Assembly: GCF_028204155.1 (NCBI RefSeq) | Contig: NZ_JAQLOI010000003.1 | Span: forward strand, 186,001-250,000 | Origin: Vibrio algarum | Lineage (GTDB): Bacteria; Pseudomonadota; Gammaproteobacteria; Enterobacterales; Vibrionaceae | Direction of reading: 5' to 3' | DNA: 64,000 bases | Shown here: positions 34,623 through 43,090 of the stretch, one piece after another | How positions within the stretch are numbered: position 1 is the first letter of the stretch | Layout: every line of letters starts with the position of its first letter | Notes under the pieces: generated by a model | Told to the model about the DNA's origin: nothing | Database searches by the model: none | What the model saw: only the letters and a program-made list of their open reading frames with translations | Program-made: the position numbers and the translations under genes

Positions 34623-35381
34623 TTAAACCGCAAGAAACACCAGGTAACAGAGCACTTCAGAAATTTGTTGTATTGCGCCTAGAGCGTCGCCGGTATAACC
34701 GCCCACTTGTTTAATCATCCATCTAGAAAACCAGATTCGTGCCAACAAAAGCGTTGCAATAAGTACAAAGGCCAACTTAAAGGTAGGGATGAAAAGCGTC
34801 ATCAAGCCAGCAATTATTATCATGGTTAAAAAATCGTATTTGCTGCTCGGGCTTTTAGCGATTTTTAGTTTTGATTGCTCAGTTTGGCGCACGTAACCGT
34901 GGGTATAGATGAAACTAATCGCCATAGAACGGCTAAGAACATGTGCAATGACAAGGGCTAAAGGGATCTGTTCTAACGAGACTAGAGTGGTATATTTGAG
35001 CAATAAAATCAAAACAACCGCTAATAGTGCATACGCCCCTACCCTAGAGTCTTTCATTATTTCTAGTTTACGCTCCGGCGTGAAACCACCACCAAAACCA
35101 TCGCAGGTATCAGCAAAGCCATCTTCATGAAATGCGCCTGTCGCATAAACACTAAAAGCCATAGAAATAACCACCGCGACTTCTGTCGGCCAAATTGAAG
35201 CAGCAATCATATAAACCAGAGCCGTTAACCCGCCAATGACAAGGCCAACCAAACCACCGTATTTGTATGACTCGTTTTTACGCGCTTCACTGTAGGGTAC
35301 AGAAGCAGAGACGGGAATTCGGGTGAATATGGATATGGCTAACAAGAATACTTGCAGCTCTCGTATTAGTTTATCTTTCAT
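34623..35381 (-). CDS. cobS: adenosylcobinamide-GDP ribazoletransferase (CobS)
   Basis: Membrane-bound cobalamin synthase, 252 residues, joining adenosylcobinamide-GDP and alpha-ribazole (or its phosphate) to form adenosylcobalamin. Landmarks: FLLAISIFTRIPV near the start, the acidic motif FHEDGFADTCDGFGGGFTPERKLEIMKDSRVGAYA split here by function (metal-binding DGxxDxxDG), and GGYTGDALGA near the C-terminus. About six hydrophobic spans. Last gene of the operon, 9 bases after cobC. Confidence 0.95.
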   Translation of the reverse strand: MKDKLIRELQVFLLAISIFTRIPVSASVPYSEARKNESYKYGGLVGLVIGGLTALVYMIAASIWPTEVAVVISMAFSVYATGAFHEDGFADTCDGFGGGFTPERKLEIMKDSRVGAYALLAVVLILLLKYTTLVSLEQIPLALVIAHVLSRSMAISFIYTHGYVRQTEQSKLKIAKSPSSKYDFLTMIIIAGLMTLFIPTFKLAFVLIATLLLARIWFSRWMIKQVGGYTGDALGAIQQISEVLCYLVFLAV

Positions 35382-35390
35382 TGTGTCTTC

Positions 35391-35996
35391 TCAAGATACT
35401 GGCCAGTGAATCTCTGGCCAAAGTTGTCCGTTTTCATCGTGATACACGCTTATTTCAACCTTTGCGGCGTACGGGATATTCATACGCTGTAAATAGGTAT
35501 TTGTCCGTGGCATCTCTAGCAATATACGCATGATCTGCTTAATCACACCGCCATGGGTCACTAACAGAAGTCGCTTACCTTTGTATTCTTGCAGCATATT
35601 TTGCCACGCTAGTACAATGCGCTTGTCATAGTCTTTCAGGCTTTCACCATTCGGCGGCGTCATATTCCACGGGTCCGCCCAAAATTTGGTTAGTTGTTCT
35701 TGTTCATTATCCCAAACCGCCTGTTTTTTATGCCCATCCCAATCCCCAAAATCAATTTCTTTGAATTCCTGTTTAATAATCACGGGTAATTTATACTTTT
35801 GGGCATATTGTTCGGCAAAATCACGACAACGTAATAACGGAGAAGAAAGCACTAAATCGGGCACCACACTGTTAGCCACTGACGCGTTCATCTGGTCCAT
35901 CCCAGTATTCGTCAGTAGGAAATCAGTATGCCCACGAAAACAGTCGTCCCCTTCTGGCAAACCATGTCTAAGTAACTCTATTTTGGTCGTTGTCAT
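35391..35996 (-). CDS. cobC: alpha-ribazole phosphatase (CobC)
   Basis: Histidine phosphatase of 201 residues. The catalytic RHG motif is ELLRHGLPEG, followed by SSPLLRCRDFAEQ and EIDFGDWDGHK, with the second catalytic His in LLVTHGGVIKQI. It removes phosphate in the nucleotide-loop branch (alpha-ribazole-5'-P or the final cobalamin phosphate). The position next to cobS supports CobC over a generic phosphatase. A second, less typical phosphatase lies upstream in the same operon. Confidence 0.88.
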   Translation of the reverse strand: MTTTKIELLRHGLPEGDDCFRGHTDFLLTNTGMDQMNASVANSVVPDLVLSSPLLRCRDFAEQYAQKYKLPVIIKQEFKEIDFGDWDGHKKQAVWDNEQEQLTKFWADPWNMTPPNGESLKDYDKRIVLAWQNMLQEYKGKRLLLVTHGGVIKQIMRILLEMPRTNTYLQRMNIPYAAKVEISVYHDENGQLWPEIHWPVS

Positions 35997-36018
35997 TGCG
36001 TGTTCTCTATTAATACTC

Positions 36019-36081
36019 GAACTAAGATAAAATAATACTGGAACTAAGATAAAATAATACGGAACTAAGATAAAAAAATAT
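36019..36081. repeat. three tandem copies of a 21-bp repeat
   Basis: Unit GGAACTAAGATAAAATAATAC, in three head-to-tail copies at 36019-36039, 36040-36060 and 36061-36081. The middle copy is the reference; the first and third differ at a few positions. The last copy covers the end of the phosphatase gene and includes its stop region. The array separates the phosphatase gene from cobC within the operon. Copy number is likely to vary among strains. Confidence 0.85.
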
Positions 36082-36629
36082 CACGCTGATAATAAAATAG
36101 CGCGTCCATTGTCTGGGATACCCGAGCCACTATGCCATGAAGGAATGCCTTCCAAGATATTAATGAAGGCTCGTATCCATTCACCGTGAGAGACAATAAC
36201 GATGTCTGATTCTGAAGACTGTTCGTTAACCGAAGCCATAAATGAGCGAATACGCTTTTCAAAATCCTGTTCAGATTCGATACCAAACGCGTTACCAATC
36301 TGCTTAGTGTAACGGTTCTGATACGTGCGCCAATGGGCATGTAAATGGTGGTCTTTATCGGCTATTTTTCCTTCTAGTTCACCAAGCCTGCGCTCGCGTA
36401 AACGAGAATCGGATATAACATGTGTTCCAATCCTGTTTGCAATAATTTCACCAGACTGGTTAGCTCGGCCTAAATCACTACTAAAAAGAATTGGGTTATA
36501 AAGTTTAGGAAGGTCGGTTGTTTTAAGGCCAACAACCGCGTCTTTGGTTAACTTGCTATCAAGCCAACCTTGAATTCGTCCTTTAAGATTCCACTCGGTT
36601 TGCCCGTGACGGATAAGAATAAACCTCAC
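36081..36629 (-). CDS. histidine phosphatase family protein
   Basis: Phosphoglycerate-mutase-like phosphatase, 182 residues: RHGQTEWNLKGRIQGWLDS (catalytic His in RHG), SSDLGRANQSGEIIA, RLRERRLGELEG and the second His in VIVSHGEWIRAFIN. The GQTEWN form resembles PhoE/GpmB-type enzymes. It starts inside the end of cbiA (ATGA overlap), so it is translationally coupled to the cobalamin genes. It may be a second alpha-ribazole phosphatase or may act on another phosphate in the pathway. Confidence 0.85.
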   Translation of the reverse strand: MRFILIRHGQTEWNLKGRIQGWLDSKLTKDAVVGLKTTDLPKLYNPILFSSDLGRANQSGEIIANRIGTHVISDSRLRERRLGELEGKIADKDHHLHAHWRTYQNRYTKQIGNAFGIESEQDFEKRIRSFMASVNEQSSESDIVIVSHGEWIRAFINILEGIPSWHSGSGIPDNGRAILLSA

Positions 36630-37957
36630 TGTTTAACTCCCACCTGCTCACCTCTAGATAGTTCGCCTTTGAATATCTTTGCAACCAACTTAGGGTTATA
36701 GGGAAAGTACCAATGGATATAAGAAGCCACCACCTTTTTATGCACCCAGACAGGGTCTAGTTTTCTGCCCCGTTGGGAAACGGGCAAACACAGTTCTGGT
36801 TGCTGGGATTCTGTCTTGGAGTAATGAAAGGTATGTCCTCGTAATGTTTCGTTTTTGGCAAGTTCACCTTCTACTAACCCAAGGGCGGCCAACGACGATT
36901 GCATTTGTGAATGCGCATCGAGTACACCACACATCTCAGCCGATTTACCATTCACATCTTCTAATGTTTGATTCAGATAAAGCATACCTCCGCATTCTGC
37001 GATTACGGGTTTATCCGCTTCAACATGCTCAATAATTTGAGATTTTAATGCAAGGTGTGATGACAGCGTTTCGAGGTATAGCTCTGGATACCCACCCGGC
37101 AAATACAAGGCATCGCACTCGGGTAGAGTTTCACCATTAATAGGCGAAAATAGGCACAGTGTAGCGCCACACTGCTCTAGTAGATCAATATTCGCCTGAT
37201 AGATAAAACTGAAGGCTGTATCGCTAGCAATGGCGATGGTTGTGTTTTTCAAATACGGCTTAGGTGTAACCTCGGCGTTTAAAGTGAAATTTACGACAGG
37301 TGGCATAGGGATCTCGCCCGTTTGAGCAATCAAATCGGCAGCAAGATTTAACTTCTCATCTAAGTCGTCTAATTCCTGTGCCTGAACCAAGCCTAAATGC
37401 CGTTCAGGTAGTGTTAATCCGCTATTTTTAGGTAAGTATCCACAAAATTCTAGTGACTCTGGCAAGGCTTCTTTTAGCATTTCTCCATGTCCTGCCGAGC
37501 CGAGACGATTAGCAAACACACCGAACATCTCAATATCATTTCGAAAATTTGCGAGTCCGTAAGCAATCGCCCCAAAGGTTTGAGCCATAGCACCAGCATC
37601 TATAACGGCCATAACCGGAATACCAAGGGTTGCAGCAATGTCGGCACTTGAACACTGCCCATCAAACATGCCCATCACGCCTTCTATTAAAATCAGGTCG
37701 GCGTCTTGGGCAGCCTGCGCGACAAGTTGTTTACAGTGGTCTTCTCCGCACATCCAAAAATCGAGCTGATACACTGGATTGCCTGACGCGAAAGCAAGAA
37801 AATTAGGGTCGATAAAATCAGGGCCAGTCTTAAACACGCGTACCTTTTTGCCCTGTTTACTAAAGTATCGAGCAATAGCCGCCACAACGGTGGTTTTTCC
37901 GCTCCCAGAACTAGGGGCAACAACAACCAATGCGGGACAACTTACCGTTTTACTCAT
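36626..37957 (-). CDS. cbiA: cobyrinate a,c-diamide synthase (CbiA)
   Basis: ATP- and glutamine-dependent amidase of 443 residues converting cobyrinate to its a,c-diamide. The N-terminal DTBS-like ATPase has PSSGSGKTTVVAAIARYFSK (P-loop) and VRVFKTGPDFIDP; the C-terminal class I glutamine amidotransferase has YLPGGYPELYLE and the nucleophile Cys in IAECGGMLYLNQ. It begins 3 bases after the cbiP stop. Confidence 0.95.
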   Translation of the reverse strand: MSKTVSCPALVVVAPSSGSGKTTVVAAIARYFSKQGKKVRVFKTGPDFIDPNFLAFASGNPVYQLDFWMCGEDHCKQLVAQAAQDADLILIEGVMGMFDGQCSSADIAATLGIPVMAVIDAGAMAQTFGAIAYGLANFRNDIEMFGVFANRLGSAGHGEMLKEALPESLEFCGYLPKNSGLTLPERHLGLVQAQELDDLDEKLNLAADLIAQTGEIPMPPVVNFTLNAEVTPKPYLKNTTIAIASDTAFSFIYQANIDLLEQCGATLCLFSPINGETLPECDALYLPGGYPELYLETLSSHLALKSQIIEHVEADKPVIAECGGMLYLNQTLEDVNGKSAEMCGVLDAHSQMQSSLAALGLVEGELAKNETLRGHTFHYSKTESQQPELCLPVSQRGRKLDPVWVHKKVVASYIHWYFPYNPKLVAKIFKGELSRGEQVGVKQ

Positions 37958-37960
37958 TGC

Positions 37961-39436
37961 TTACTTCTCCCACAAATTTAAATCCGGCCACAAACGTTTC
38001 AGGTCTAAATATTCTTCGATAGTATCAGCGACACGATTGATACCATCTTCACGCATTTGAGCAAAGTCACATCCTTGCGCCTCTTGCAAACCAGCCCAAC
38101 AAAGAATAGCGCCACACGCGTCAGGTGATTCAAAAATGCCGTGCAAATAACTGCCAAATACCTGATTATCCATGCCAACCGCACCGTCTTTACCGTCTTT
38201 AAGTTCTAATGGCGCTGATTCAGTAGCCCCTTTTGTTACCCCCGCATGGATCTCATATCCAAATACGTCTACCGTTTCTTGCCCCGGTAAGGTAAGGGAG
38301 CCTTTACTCTGTTTGAGTTGTTTGTTTTTACGCAACTCAGTTTGCAAAGCCAAGTAGCCTAACCCGTTAGTTTCCCCACTTGGCCCTTCGATACCAAGCG
38401 GGTCTGAAATCAATTCCCCAAGCATCTGATAACCACCACAAATACCCATCACTTTGCCACCAAAGCGAAGGTGTCGTTCAATCTGTTCATCCCAGCCCTG
38501 ACTGCGTAAAAATTCAAGATCGGATCGTACACTTTTGGAGCCCGGCAAAATAATAAGATCGGCAGCAGGCATGCGTTGGTTCTTTCCGACAAACTGTAGG
38601 TCTACATTTGGGTGCATGCGCAGAGGGTCAAAATCCGTATGGTTGCTGATACGCTGTAATACAGGAACAACAACCGTCAATTTAGGTTCATCGTTACTTA
38701 ATTGACTGACATTGATGGCATCTTCAGCCTCTAACATCAAGCCATGTAAATACGGCAATACCCCAATAACTGGCTTACCTGTCTTCTCTTCTAACCAATC
38801 AAGACCATTTTGTAGCAGAGCAATATCACCGCGAAAGCGATTGATAACAAACCCAACCACTCGGTTCTGCTCGCTTTCACTTAACAGCGCTAACGTGCCA
38901 TAAAGGTGGGCGAATACACCGCCTCTATCGATATCCGCTACAATAATTACAGGAATGTCGGCTTCTTCTGCAAAGCCCATATTGGCAATATCGTGATCAC
39001 GTAGGTTTATCTCAGCTGGGCTACCTGCGCCTTCGATAATGACGCTATCAAATTTGTTTTGTAGCCTTTCGAAAGACTCCATCACATAAGGCATCATGTT
39101 GGGTTTATAGTTGTGATAACCCTTAGCGTCCATATCAGTTAATACTTTGCCCTGTACGATAATCTGCGCACCAGTATCAGTATTTGGCTTCAATAATACC
39201 GGATTCATGTCAGTCGTAGGCTCCAGATAACAGGCATAAGCTTGTACCGCTTGCGCTCGACCTATTTCGCCACCATCGGCAGTTACGGCACTATTAAGTG
39301 CCATATTTTGCGACTTAAATGGCGCAACTTTGACGTTTTTTCTTGCCAGTACTCGGCATAAACCCGCAGCAAGAACGCTTTTACCTGCGTCAGACGTGGT
39401 TCCCTGAACCATTAATGCTTTTGAACAAGATTGCAT
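37961..39436 (-). CDS. cbiP: cobyric acid synthase (CbiP)
   Basis: ATP- and glutamine-dependent enzyme of about 491 residues that amidates four side chains of adenosylcobyrinate a,c-diamide. MVQGTTSDAGKSVLAAGLCR (P-loop), FKSQNMALNSAVTADGGEIGRAQ, VIIEGAGSPAEINLRDHDIAN, then the GATase nucleophile VMGICGGYQMLG. I use the ATG at 39436 with GGAAAG 5 bases before it; an in-frame TTG lies 12 bases upstream. Confidence 0.95.
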   Translation of the reverse strand: MQSCSKALMVQGTTSDAGKSVLAAGLCRVLARKNVKVAPFKSQNMALNSAVTADGGEIGRAQAVQAYACYLEPTTDMNPVLLKPNTDTGAQIIVQGKVLTDMDAKGYHNYKPNMMPYVMESFERLQNKFDSVIIEGAGSPAEINLRDHDIANMGFAEEADIPVIIVADIDRGGVFAHLYGTLALLSESEQNRVVGFVINRFRGDIALLQNGLDWLEEKTGKPVIGVLPYLHGLMLEAEDAINVSQLSNDEPKLTVVVPVLQRISNHTDFDPLRMHPNVDLQFVGKNQRMPAADLIILPGSKSVRSDLEFLRSQGWDEQIERHLRFGGKVMGICGGYQMLGELISDPLGIEGPSGETNGLGYLALQTELRKNKQLKQSKGSLTLPGQETVDVFGYEIHAGVTKGATESAPLELKDGKDGAVGMDNQVFGSYLHGIFESPDACGAILCWAGLQEAQGCDFAQMREDGINRVADTIEEYLDLKRLWPDLNLWEK

Positions 39437-39465
39437 AATTCTTTCCAATTCATTTAACTACAATA

Positions 39466-40521
39466 TTAAAGCGATTCGTATTGGTGGTTCTCGTTACACT
39501 CGTTTTTCTTTTCATACCAAGGGGCGACAGCTTTATCCAAACTGGCAACCAGATCACTATCTTGAAGCCCGTGTCGTTCAGCAAACTCTAGACAGGCTCC
39601 TAAACCACACCCTTCAACGACATAGCCATCTTCATACATTCGAATCGCGTGGAAATCAGACTGATGAAACTTTACTTTTGGGATCCGCAGTTCACAGTTG
39701 TCTGGCAAAGCCTTGGCGACTGTTTTTGAATCCTCAGCATCTAGCACCCATCGCGTTGTCGCAACGGACACTTCTTTCACTCTTGTTGTTTTTTGCATTG
39801 CGATAATGGGCGCAAATATCATTGCCCCACCAGCAAAGTTGACCTTATCAAGATCACTTTCTAGCAAAGCACAGCAGGCTCTTTGAACCGGATCGGAATA
39901 CTCGGTATTGTCTGTATAGGCGTTTGCTTCAAGCGGTAAATGTTCTGTTTTTTCTAGCAACTCATTAATCGCTGCACGTTTTAACGCCAGTTTCTTTTTA
40001 TCTTTAGTACTCCCTGCAAACCACAGGTTGTTGTCTATCCAACGCTGCAACCACAAGGTTGCAAATGTTGTCCCGCCAATACCAGATTCGGCTATCAAGT
40101 GCTCTTCACCGTTCAATTGCTGACGACGCAATTCTGGGATCAAAGTCTGCTCTACCAACTCGGCTTCCTCGCCTACCTTACAATAATGCGTAATGACCTC
40201 ATCGAGTTCACAACCATGAAAGTCAGGTACGGAGTCCAACCCTAATTGATAACAGTGCAATCGAATTTTATGACCTTGTTCTCGCAAGGCTTTAAATATA
40301 CCGTGAACAAGAATAGCAGGCGTAACAGAGCCATTACTCAAAACAGGAGATGGAAAAGCCTTCCCTTCGAGCAAAGTATTCGCCATTCCGCAAACAATAA
40401 GTTCCGTGTCTCTAGTTGGATGAAGCTGCATAAGCCCTTTACCTGCACCTGCGTCGCTTATCTGGTGAAGGTTTTTAATTGGAGCGACTGAATTTAAGGT
40501 AATAAAGTTAAGCCAGCACAT
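39466..40521 (-). CDS. cobT: CobT-type phosphoribosyltransferase (archaeal/cyanobacterial UPF0284/TIGR00303 type)
   Basis: Predicted nicotinate-nucleotide:lower-ligand-base phosphoribosyltransferase, 351 residues, making alpha-ribazole phosphate. It lacks the usual bacterial CobT landmarks (GRGTG, EMGIGNTT, and the C-terminal LRLGEGTGA). Instead it has GSVTPAILVHGIFKAL, AESGIGGTTFATLWLQ, SDPVQRACCALLE and VNFAGGAMIFAPIIAMQ, which resemble the TIGR00303/UPF0284 family known from archaea and cyanobacteria. Position between cobU and cbiP supports the role. The family assignment is from memory of motifs and should be confirmed by a profile search. Confidence 0.75.
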   Translation of the reverse strand: MCWLNFITLNSVAPIKNLHQISDAGAGKGLMQLHPTRDTELIVCGMANTLLEGKAFPSPVLSNGSVTPAILVHGIFKALREQGHKIRLHCYQLGLDSVPDFHGCELDEVITHYCKVGEEAELVEQTLIPELRRQQLNGEEHLIAESGIGGTTFATLWLQRWIDNNLWFAGSTKDKKKLALKRAAINELLEKTEHLPLEANAYTDNTEYSDPVQRACCALLESDLDKVNFAGGAMIFAPIIAMQKTTRVKEVSVATTRWVLDAEDSKTVAKALPDNCELRIPKVKFHQSDFHAIRMYEDGYVVEGCGLGACLEFAERHGLQDSDLVASLDKAVAPWYEKKNECNENHQYESL

Positions 40522-40536
40522 AATTTTCTAGCTCCA

Positions 40537-41070
40537 TTATTGATCTTTTAGGTGCATAGGTAAGCCCGCAGTCACTAATGTCACTTTAGCTACTCGAGCA
40601 GCAATGGCTTGATGTAGCCATCCAGCCTCATCGACATATTTTCGACTCATCTCACCCATTGGAACAATGCCGCAACCAACTTCGTTGGTCACCATAATCA
40701 CCTGTCCAGGCAATTGTTCTAAGGTATCTAATAACTCTGATTTGACCTCTGACCATTCCATATCTGTCTCTCCAAACAGACAATTACTCAGCCAAAGCGT
40801 TAAGCAGTCAACAAGAATACAGTTGTCTTCTTTGCTCTGTTCACGCAATACTTTAGAAAGCGCAAAAGGTTCTTCTACAACACGCCAATGCGCTGGCCTT
40901 TGTGCTTTATGTAATTCAACACGCTTTGCCATTTCATTATCACGAACTTCAGATGTCGCCACATAGATAACCGCTTTACCCGACTCTTTTGCTACCTGTT
41001 CGGCATAGCTGCTTTTACCTGACCGAGCACCACCGATAACAAGCTCAACAGCCCCTTTTTTTGTACTCAT
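40537..41070 (-). CDS. cobU: adenosylcobinamide kinase/guanylyltransferase (CobU)
   Basis: Bifunctional enzyme of about 177 residues that phosphorylates adenosylcobinamide and transfers GMP. P-loop LVIGGARSGKSSYAEQVAK, guanylylated-His region ELHKAQRPAHWRVVEEP, NCILVDCLTLWLSNCLF and IMVTNEVGCGIVPMGEMSRK are all present. I use the ATG at 41070, which overlaps the cobD stop as ATGA; the upstream open frame is inside cobD. Confidence 0.95.
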   Translation of the reverse strand: MSTKKGAVELVIGGARSGKSSYAEQVAKESGKAVIYVATSEVRDNEMAKRVELHKAQRPAHWRVVEEPFALSKVLREQSKEDNCILVDCLTLWLSNCLFGETDMEWSEVKSELLDTLEQLPGQVIMVTNEVGCGIVPMGEMSRKYVDEAGWLHQAIAARVAKVTLVTAGLPMHLKDQ

Positions 41071-42110
41071 TGAGAAGCTCCTATTTTTTGCTTTAATTCC
41101 AGCAAAGCACGCTCTAATTTCTGCCACTGAAACTCGTTTTCCGGAAGACCAAAACGAAGCGCATTCTTCTCATCGCAAAGTCTAACGAGTATATTGAGTC
41201 GGCATAATTGATCATGAAGATGTATGGCATCGTCTGTATAGACGGTTGTAAAAAGATCAGTCCCAGCGCGGGGGAAAGAGAGCGTATTATCTAATAATTG
41301 ATTTAATCTTTCAGACGCTTGCTGAATACGTTTTGTTACCCTGGATTGCCACTTGGAATCTAGCAATGCTTGTTTCATTACCCAACGACTAGGCCCGGTA
41401 ACTGTCCATGGTCCCATTAGCTCCTCAATCTGTTGTTTAATCGCAGTATTTGCAAATACAAACCCGACTCTAGCGCCAGCTAAACCGAAAAACTTACCCA
41501 CCGACCGTAGCACAATCAAATTATCCATATCGGTATCAGGGGTCAACATACTCTGTTCGGATGGAATATCAGCAAACGCCTCGTCGACGATTAACGCCTT
41601 GTTCCTTTGTTGTAACGATTGATGTAACTGCTTCAAATAAGCGCTAGAAAATTTCTGCCCACTAGGATTGTTAGGATTGATCACCAACACCACGTCACTG
41701 CGTTCGACCTGTTCACTAGTAGGAAACTCTTCGTATAATAATACCTGCCAATGTGAATTATTTTGCTCAAAAGTACGCCATGCATGTTCGTGCTCTTTGT
41801 AACCGACTCTTGGCAAAGCGACCACACACCTTTCACTCTTTTGATAGCTCATCAAAACACGAGGCAACAACATGATTGCCGCCTGAGAACCTGCAACGGC
41901 AACCGGTTCATTCGGGGCGTTGTAGTAAATTTTGGCAGCGGCTTCTAAGCCATCATTCGTCTGTGGCAGTTGATTCCAAACATGATTTGGTATCTCGCCT
42001 ATGGGGTAAGTAAAAGGGCTTACGCCAGTAGACAAATCTAGCCAATCCTTTACATCCGACTCATATCGATTGGCAATCTGTAAAAGATTTCCACCGTGTT
42101 TAATGACCAT
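41067..42110 (-). CDS. cobD: L-threonine-O-3-phosphate decarboxylase (CobD)
   Basis: PLP-dependent decarboxylase of 347 residues giving (R)-1-aminopropan-2-yl phosphate, the linker of the nucleotide loop. Fold-type I landmarks: HGGNLLQIANRY, DLSTGVSPF, VAVAGSQAAIMLLPR, VVLVINPNNPSGQ, IVDEAFAD and the PLP lysine in VLRSVGKFFGLAGARVGF. It starts directly at the end of cbiB (one shared base). Confidence 0.92.
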   Translation of the reverse strand: MVIKHGGNLLQIANRYESDVKDWLDLSTGVSPFTYPIGEIPNHVWNQLPQTNDGLEAAAKIYYNAPNEPVAVAGSQAAIMLLPRVLMSYQKSERCVVALPRVGYKEHEHAWRTFEQNNSHWQVLLYEEFPTSEQVERSDVVLVINPNNPSGQKFSSAYLKQLHQSLQQRNKALIVDEAFADIPSEQSMLTPDTDMDNLIVLRSVGKFFGLAGARVGFVFANTAIKQQIEELMGPWTVTGPSRWVMKQALLDSKWQSRVTKRIQQASERLNQLLDNTLSFPRAGTDLFTTVYTDDAIHLHDQLCRLNILVRLCDEKNALRFGLPENEFQWQKLERALLELKQKIGASQ

Positions 42111-43090
42111 TAACTGACTCCTACTAATACCGTAACCAACCAGAGATAACTTAATGCTAAGCTCCCTCTTGATACCAGTTGATTAGCTAAGGGGATGGTT
42201 TCCCACGTGGCAATACGGCCCGTTCCCATCGATTTTTTATCGTGAAGAACGCCATGATAGTACGTTGGTCCACCTATCGTAACGTTCAAAGCTCCTGCAC
42301 CGGCTGTCATTACAACACCGCCATTGGGGCTACTGCATTCTTTCGCCTGTGTTCGCCAACAAAAAATAGCCCCTGAAAAGTTACCTTGTAACGCATAAAG
42401 AAGAGCCGTTATTTTTGCTGGCGCCCAGCCTAAAACATCATCGGTCTTTGCTGTAAACCGGCCAAAATCGAGATAACGTTCATTCTTATATCCCCACATC
42501 GCATCCAACGTATTCGCTAAACGAAATAGCACTGCACCGGGCACGCCCAATACAATAAACCAGAACATCGGGGCGATAACAGCGTCATTGCCATTTTCCA
42601 ATACCGATTCAATTGCAGACGATGTGATCTCTTTTTCTTCCATTTTCTCTGTGTTTCGACTCACTATCATCGACACTTGAAAACGCGCTTCTTCGATATC
42701 AGCGGATTTTAACGGTAGATAGATATTGTTGGCGTGTTCAATGAGGCTTTTGCCGCCGATGGTTAGATACAAAATCAGCGTATTGAACAAGAAAAATCCA
42801 ACCAAGGAAAACTGCGCCAACAAGGTCACTAACCACGTACTAAGCAATGTGGGTGGCAGAACCGAAAGACACCACGCCAAGATACCTTGCTGCCTTTCAG
42901 TTAAAAAAGCCAAGCAGCGGCAGCGCTTTTCTACCCAATTCGCGAATCGACCAAATCCTACCAATGGGTGGAACCTAGTCGGCTCACCAAGCAATTTATC
43001 TACCCATAACGCAGCAACCAGCACCAGTGCACCGGTTAATAGCGTTTGTCCGGTAGAGAAATCCATACTAGGCCACATAAGAGCACGCAT
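42110..43090 (-). CDS. cbiB: adenosylcobinamide-phosphate synthase (CbiB)
   Basis: Membrane enzyme of up to 326 residues that attaches the aminopropanol phosphate to adenosylcobyric acid. Landmarks: WVDKLLGEPTRFHPLVGFGR at the N-terminus, VSRNTEKMEE-type loop (IVSRNTEKMEEKEITSSAIE, ending SVLENGNDAVIAPMFWF) and SPNGGVVMTAGAGALNVTIG. Several hydrophobic spans. The open frame overlaps the end of cobA by 23 bases; the third Met (43066) is an alternative start that would remove the overlap. Confidence 0.93.
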   Translation of the reverse strand: MRALMWPSMDFSTGQTLLTGALVLVAALWVDKLLGEPTRFHPLVGFGRFANWVEKRCRCLAFLTERQQGILAWCLSVLPPTLLSTWLVTLLAQFSLVGFFLFNTLILYLTIGGKSLIEHANNIYLPLKSADIEEARFQVSMIVSRNTEKMEEKEITSSAIESVLENGNDAVIAPMFWFIVLGVPGAVLFRLANTLDAMWGYKNERYLDFGRFTAKTDDVLGWAPAKITALLYALQGNFSGAIFCWRTQAKECSSPNGGVVMTAGAGALNVTIGGPTYYHGVLHDKKSMGTGRIATWETIPLANQLVSRGSLALSYLWLVTVLVGVS

